NCBI GenBank assembly: GCA_964473355.1
Contig: CAYYOS010000137.1
Location: forward strand, 1 to 6,557
From: CAYYOS01 sp964473355
Lineage (GTDB): Bacteria; Pseudomonadota; Gammaproteobacteria; Burkholderiales; REEB80
DNA length: 6,557 bases
Direction: 5' to 3'
Shown: positions 3,850 to 6,557 of the stretch, in pieces
Position numbering within the stretch: position 1 is the first letter of the stretch
How the letters are laid out: every line of letters starts with the position of its first letter
Translations under genes and position numbers: made by a program
The notes under the pieces: model-generated
What the model was told of the DNA's origin: nothing
The model's input: the letters and a program-made list of their open reading frames with translations, nothing else
The model's database searches: none

Positions 3850-6093
3850 ATGAGCGATGCGAACATAGGAAATCAAGGTTCCGCACCTACTGGCGCGAGT
3901 GGTCAATCGCTCGCGCGAGCGCGCCGTCAGGCAATGTCGCGTGGTGGAAAATCAGGTGCCGGGCACATGCCCAAGGCTAAGCCTGCGCCGCGCACGGTAA
4001 TGCCTGCACAGGCACAGAAACCTGCGGCGGCGCAGACACCTGCACAGGCATCCACCCCTGCAAAAGCATCCCAGCCGTTGCGCCAAGCTCCCTTAATTAC
4101 GCCACCACCTGCGGCGACAAACGCTGGTATTAAGAATAATACCGACGGCGAGGATTGCGATTGCACTCATGCTGCAGAAGCGCAGGCCTTAGAAGCAGTT
4201 TGTTCCCTAGTGGACGCCGATCCTTCTAGTCCGCCGAGCGTACGGCAAATGTGCCAAGATCGGCGCAAGGCGCTATCCCTTAATGGCAAGACTGCCCAGA
4301 AAAAATTTTCGATTCAAAAAAATGGCATGCGTCGCAACGGACAGCGCGGATACGCGGCAAATAATTTAAGCGGGCGCGCCGCCGCACAAGCGCGGCGCGA
4401 AGATCTGTGCGTAAACGGACGTGGCGACAATCCTGCTTGCCGTCCGTCAGGACGAATGCGTGCCACATCCGTACCCACTAAAGTGGAAGTGGGCAACACC
4501 CTAAGCGGCAATTCAGTCACCGGCACCCAAGTCGAGCGCAAAAACAAGATGACGGGCGTTCCGGGTAGTTGCCGGGTGATTACCGGTACCGAGTACATTG
4601 GTGCTGAACAATACATCCAATTATGTTCAATTACACCTCCGCCCTCGCCCGCCAAAGTCGGTACTGGCTCCACCACCCATAACCAACGCGTGAGCGGCAC
4701 CCAAGTCGGGCGCAGCGTACAAGTAACGGGCGACGAATACGGCGCTTGTACGAATGTGACGGGTGACGAATATCTAAATACAGAACAATTCGCATCATTC
4801 TGCGGCACCAAACCCGCGGCCGGACCGGCCAAGGTAAGCGTCTTAGAAACCCAAAGAGGTCAGCGTGTCTCTGGCACCGAAGTGGGCCGCAGCCTGAAAG
4901 TGACCGGCGATGAACCCGGCGCTTGCTTAAAGTTAACTGGCAGCCAGTATTACCAGCCGGATCCTTCCGGTGCCGTGTGCCAGGGCAGCGGCGTACCACA
5001 CAAAGTGAGCGTCATGAGTACCGTGCGCGAGCGCCCGGTCACGGGCACCGACGTGGCAGCGAGCGCCGCGGTGACTGGCAGCGAATATGGCGCCTGCAAA
5101 AGCGTAACCGGCACCGAATACGCCGGATTGCAACAATATCAAGCATGCAACCGTGATCCGGTTTTGACGCCGCAAAAGGTAAGCGTAATGAGGACCTGGC
5201 GGGACCTGCCGGTTTCCGGCACGACCGTCGAACACAACTCTAAAGTTTCCGGCGATGAATATGGCGCGTGCCAACCCATCTCCGGCACCCATTACGTGGG
5301 CCCCGGCCAATACACAGAAATTTGCGCGACGGATCGGATTACTGCATCTCGCGAACGGGTCGCCACGCCGCACGGCGCAGCCGGTGCGAGCATGACCGGC
5401 GTGGGTCTAGGGACAGAGCAAAAAGTCACTGGCAGCGCCCGAGGCGTGACGCAGCGCGTAAGTGGTTCGCCTTATTCAGATGATGCGCAGTATGCGGGAT
5501 CCGCACCGGTGAATATGCAGCACCATCCTCTGACACGTGGCCCCGCGGATGGCAACGGACCAAATCGCAATTCTGCGCCCAATGGGGGCACGGAATCGCG
5601 GGTGCAAGGCAACTTCAGCGTCATTTCCCCGGCTCGCCAGGCACAAGCAAGTCAACTTAATCGCGTTACCGGCACCGCCTCGGGCACGGCGTCCGGGCGC
5701 ATTACCGGCCCCGTGAATTTGGCCGCCGGCTTGGTTTCGGGTACGCCCGAGTTTCGCTATCGGGAAGATAATTTAGCCCCGGTGGCGACCGCAAAAGAAT
5801 CGATGCCAACCCCCGCGCCACAATCCGACCGTGTCACTGGCGAAGGCCGTGAAGCAGGCTTCGCCATCACCGGCGCGGATTGGCAGCGCAGTAGTAGTAT
5901 TACCGGCACCGAAGGGAATGCGGCGACACTACGTAATCCAACCAAACGTGGTGATGCCCGTGGCATGGCAATGCCATTTCCGGCGTTAAAAGATAGCGAA
6001 CATGTGCCCGTGCCGCCAAGCAAAGTCACCGGCAGCAGCGGTAACACCACCGCCGGCTCCACGATCACTTACTCTGGTGGTGCACGCGGCTAA
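3850..6093 (+). CDS. csoS2: CsoS2, carboxysome assembly scaffold protein (short version)
   Basis: This 747-residue, mostly disordered, basic and repeat-rich protein links Rubisco to the shell. An N region (1-208) has Rubisco-binding motifs LARARRQAMSRGGK (21-34) and RRKALSLNGK (138-147), plus a weaker QARREDLCVNGRG (180-192), separated by a Pro/Ala/Gln-rich linker (50-92). A middle region (209-495) has five repeats of about 54-59 residues, each with three [VILM][TS]G motifs and two cysteines. A C region (about 507-747) has more ITG/VTG motifs and ends in the conserved shell-anchoring tail with KVTGSS (725-730) and ITYSGGARG. It is shorter than the Halothiobacillus protein (about 869 residues as I recall, with four N and six or seven M repeats). 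M3 is divergent. A GGGCCCC heptamer in M5 could allow -1 frameshifting to a 544-residue form lacking the C region. No signal peptide or membrane segment is visible. It sits between cbbS and csoSCA, the usual order. Confidence 0.96.
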   Translation: MSDANIGNQGSAPTGASGQSLARARRQAMSRGGKSGAGHMPKAKPAPRTVMPAQAQKPAAAQTPAQASTPAKASQPLRQAPLITPPPAATNAGIKNNTDGEDCDCTHAAEAQALEAVCSLVDADPSSPPSVRQMCQDRRKALSLNGKTAQKKFSIQKNGMRRNGQRGYAANNLSGRAAAQARREDLCVNGRGDNPACRPSGRMRATSVPTKVEVGNTLSGNSVTGTQVERKNKMTGVPGSCRVITGTEYIGAEQYIQLCSITPPPSPAKVGTGSTTHNQRVSGTQVGRSVQVTGDEYGACTNVTGDEYLNTEQFASFCGTKPAAGPAKVSVLETQRGQRVSGTEVGRSLKVTGDEPGACLKLTGSQYYQPDPSGAVCQGSGVPHKVSVMSTVRERPVTGTDVAASAAVTGSEYGACKSVTGTEYAGLQQYQACNRDPVLTPQKVSVMRTWRDLPVSGTTVEHNSKVSGDEYGACQPISGTHYVGPGQYTEICATDRITASRERVATPHGAAGASMTGVGLGTEQKVTGSARGVTQRVSGSPYSDDAQYAGSAPVNMQHHPLTRGPADGNGPNRNSAPNGGTESRVQGNFSVISPARQAQASQLNRVTGTASGTASGRITGPVNLAAGLVSGTPEFRYREDNLAPVATAKESMPTPAPQSDRVTGEGREAGFAITGADWQRSSSITGTEGNAATLRNPTKRGDARGMAMPFPALKDSEHVPVPPSKVTGSSGNTTAGSTITYSGGARG
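3901..4425 (+). repeat. csoS2: CsoS2 N-terminal Rubisco-binding repeats (two clear, one degenerate)
   Basis: N1 spans 3901-3963 (residues 18-38, core LARARRQAMSRGGKSG). N2 spans 4240-4305 (131-152, core CQDRRKALSLNGKTAQ). N3 spans about 4363-4425 (172-192, QARREDLCVNGRG, with the final Lys replaced by Arg). The shared pattern is a helix with paired arginines followed by a short loop and G-K. In the family these short helices bind at the junction of CbbL and CbbS, giving many weak contacts that gather Rubisco. A fourth unit was not found; RRNGQRG at 161-167 keeps only a fragment of the pattern. Confidence 0.75.
4474..5334 (+). repeat. csoS2: CsoS2 middle region: five tandem M repeats
   Basis: Five units: M1 4474-4650, M2 4651-4827, M3 4828-4998, M4 4999-5172, M5 5173-5334. 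The idealised unit is K-V-x-V, then V[TS]GTxV, then VTGDEYGAC, then VTGTEYxxxxQY and a final Cys. Cysteines fall at C241/C259, C300/C318, C359/C377, C416/C433 and C474/C492, two per unit. The GDEYGAC element is nearly constant in M2, M4 and M5; M1 has GVPGSC and M3 has GDEPGAC. In the family the M region binds shell hexamers and helps set carboxysome size. The repeats are similar but not identical at DNA level, so they are old units under selection, not a recent expansion. Confidence 0.85.
5298..5304 (+). other. csoS2: Candidate -1 ribosomal frameshift heptamer G-GGC-CCC in csoS2
   Basis: Within the codons GTG GGC CCC (residues 483-485, repeat M5) lies the heptamer G GGC CCC, which fits the X XXY YYZ slippage pattern in the zero frame. 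After slipping, the tRNAs would pair with GGG and CCC. The -1 frame then runs 59 codons to TGA at 5481-5483, giving a 544-residue product with a strongly Arg-rich tail and no C region. Programmed -1 frameshifting of csoS2 into CsoS2A and CsoS2B is known in Halothiobacillus neapolitanus. I infer the site here from pattern and place; GC-rich heptamers of this kind can occur by chance. Confidence 0.4.
5363..5404 (+). other. csoS2: Potential mRNA stem-loop downstream of the candidate frameshift site
   Basis: CCACGCCG (5363-5370) and CGGCGTGG (5397-5404) are perfect complements and can form an 8-bp GC-rich stem around 26 nt. The loop holds CGGCGCAGCCGG-like sequence that could form competing or pseudoknot pairs. 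It begins 58 nt after the heptamer at 5298-5304, farther than the usual 5-9 nt for a frameshift stimulator, so the link is weak. Confidence 0.3.
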
Positions 6094-6096
6094 GCC

Positions 6097-6557
6097 ATGA
6101 ATACGCGCAACCGCTTAGGGCGCAACACCGGCCCACTGACTGGAGCTCGCCCTGCCCCGTTTGGGTTGGGGACGCCTGCCAGTGCGCTTCAAGGGCGACA
6201 GCCCCCAAGCTACGCTGCGGCCAGTCCGGCGGCGACCCAGCCCAACCCGGCGTGTGCCACGCAGAGCGGACGTTTATGCCGCCACCCGTTGACCAATGAA
6301 TTAGAGAACCGTCGCCTCTTGGCGCACGAGCAAACCATCAAGCAACGTTTCACCAATATCGTACCGGTGTTAAAGCGCATTGCTGGGATGCAACATGCAG
6401 CGGATTTTGTTGAACAGGCACAAGCTGTCGCGACTCAAGAACTTGGCTTTAGCTTGCCTCAGCCGTTGCTTGATGATGCCTGGGCGACCGACCTCGATAT
6501 GCGCGCCCTGTATGGCGAAAGTGTCTTCAGGACTTTACGTTTACTGGCTGAGCAAAC
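6097..6557 (+). CDS. csoSCA: CsoSCA (CsoS3), carboxysomal beta-type carbonic anhydrase, N-terminal part, cut by the right edge
   Basis: An open frame begins at ATG 6097 and runs off the window with 153 complete codons and no stop. It begins MNTRNRLGRNTGP; the MNTRN start agrees with what I remember of Halothiobacillus CsoSCA and fixes the start. Residues 1 to about 60 are disordered, rich in Arg, Pro, Ala and Gly; in Halothiobacillus the N-terminal tail binds Rubisco. The folded part begins near CRHPLTNELENRRL and continues with the helical segments IVPVLKRIAGMQ and ADFVEQAQAVATQELGF, typical of the CsoSCA N-terminal helical domain. The zinc-binding catalytic domain lies beyond the edge, so activity cannot be judged. 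The enzyme dehydrates bicarbonate to CO2 in the carboxysome lumen. The start is 3 nt after the csoS2 stop with no clear ribosome binding site, suggesting translational coupling. That would also tie its yield to full-length csoS2 translation. Confidence 0.93.
   Translation, partial: MNTRNRLGRNTGPLTGARPAPFGLGTPASALQGRQPPSYAAASPAATQPNPACATQSGRLCRHPLTNELENRRLLAHEQTIKQRFTNIVPVLKRIAGMQHAADFVEQAQAVATQELGFSLPQPLLDDAWATDLDMRALYGESVFRTLRLLAEQ

Noticed and set aside
4317..4323. A-AAA-AAT slippery heptamer in the CsoS2 N region (codons CAA AAA AAT)
   Set aside because: It fits the slippage pattern, but the -1 product would stop about 13 codons later, right after the N2 motif, with no known counterpart. 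It sits in a Lys/Asn/Gln-coding A-rich patch, so chance is likely.
4314..4832. Long minus-strand open frame (172 codons) opposite csoS2
   Set aside because: It mirrors the CsoS2 repeats, giving repeated PVT-type patterns on the reverse strand as expected of a shadow frame.
1996..6557. A previously undescribed system
   Set aside because: All four genes in the operon belong to the known alpha-carboxysome set in its usual order; novelty here is limited to details of CsoS2 and regulation.

Overview
The window is the front end of an alpha-type carboxysome locus from a proteobacterial chemolithoautotroph. The Rubisco subunits, CsoS2 and CsoSCA all look like the form IAc / alpha-carboxysome versions known from gammaproteobacterial sulfur oxidisers such as Halothiobacillus neapolitanus and relatives. 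That placement rests on remembered family resemblance, not on a search. The lineage is therefore an inference, but the identity of the locus is secure.

Layout. Positions 1-833 (+) hold the C-terminal part of a SulP-family anion transporter: a STAS domain plus a cytoplasmic extension, with the N-terminal membrane part lying off the left edge. It converges on cbbR (844-1815, -), a LysR-type regulator of the Calvin cycle genes, with only 10 nt between them. cbbR diverges from the operon across a 180-nt AT-rich control region (1816-1995). That region holds a perfect 18-bp palindrome, a TTA-N7-TAA box and a -10-like TATAGT, arranged as expected for CbbR activation. The operon then runs rightwards as cbbL (1996-3417), cbbS (3461-3793), csoS2 (3850-6093) and csoSCA (6097 to beyond the right edge). 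Each internal gene has a recognisable ribosome binding site except csoSCA, which starts 3 nt after the csoS2 stop.

How the parts work together. CbbL and CbbS form the L8S8 Rubisco cargo. CsoS2 is the disordered scaffold: its N-terminal repeats bind Rubisco, its middle repeats bind shell hexamers, and its C-terminal end anchors in the shell. CsoSCA is the lumenal beta-carbonic anhydrase that turns bicarbonate into CO2 next to Rubisco. The SulP protein may import the bicarbonate. CbbR probably switches the operon on.

The system itself is not new. The points most worth checking are: the shorter than usual CsoS2 (747 aa, two clear plus one degenerate N repeat, five M repeats); a GGGCCCC heptamer in the last M repeat that could drive -1 frameshifting to a C-terminally truncated CsoS2A of 544 residues; and the CbbR operator layout. 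No RNA genes, insertion sequences, CRISPR arrays or convincing factor-independent terminators were seen.
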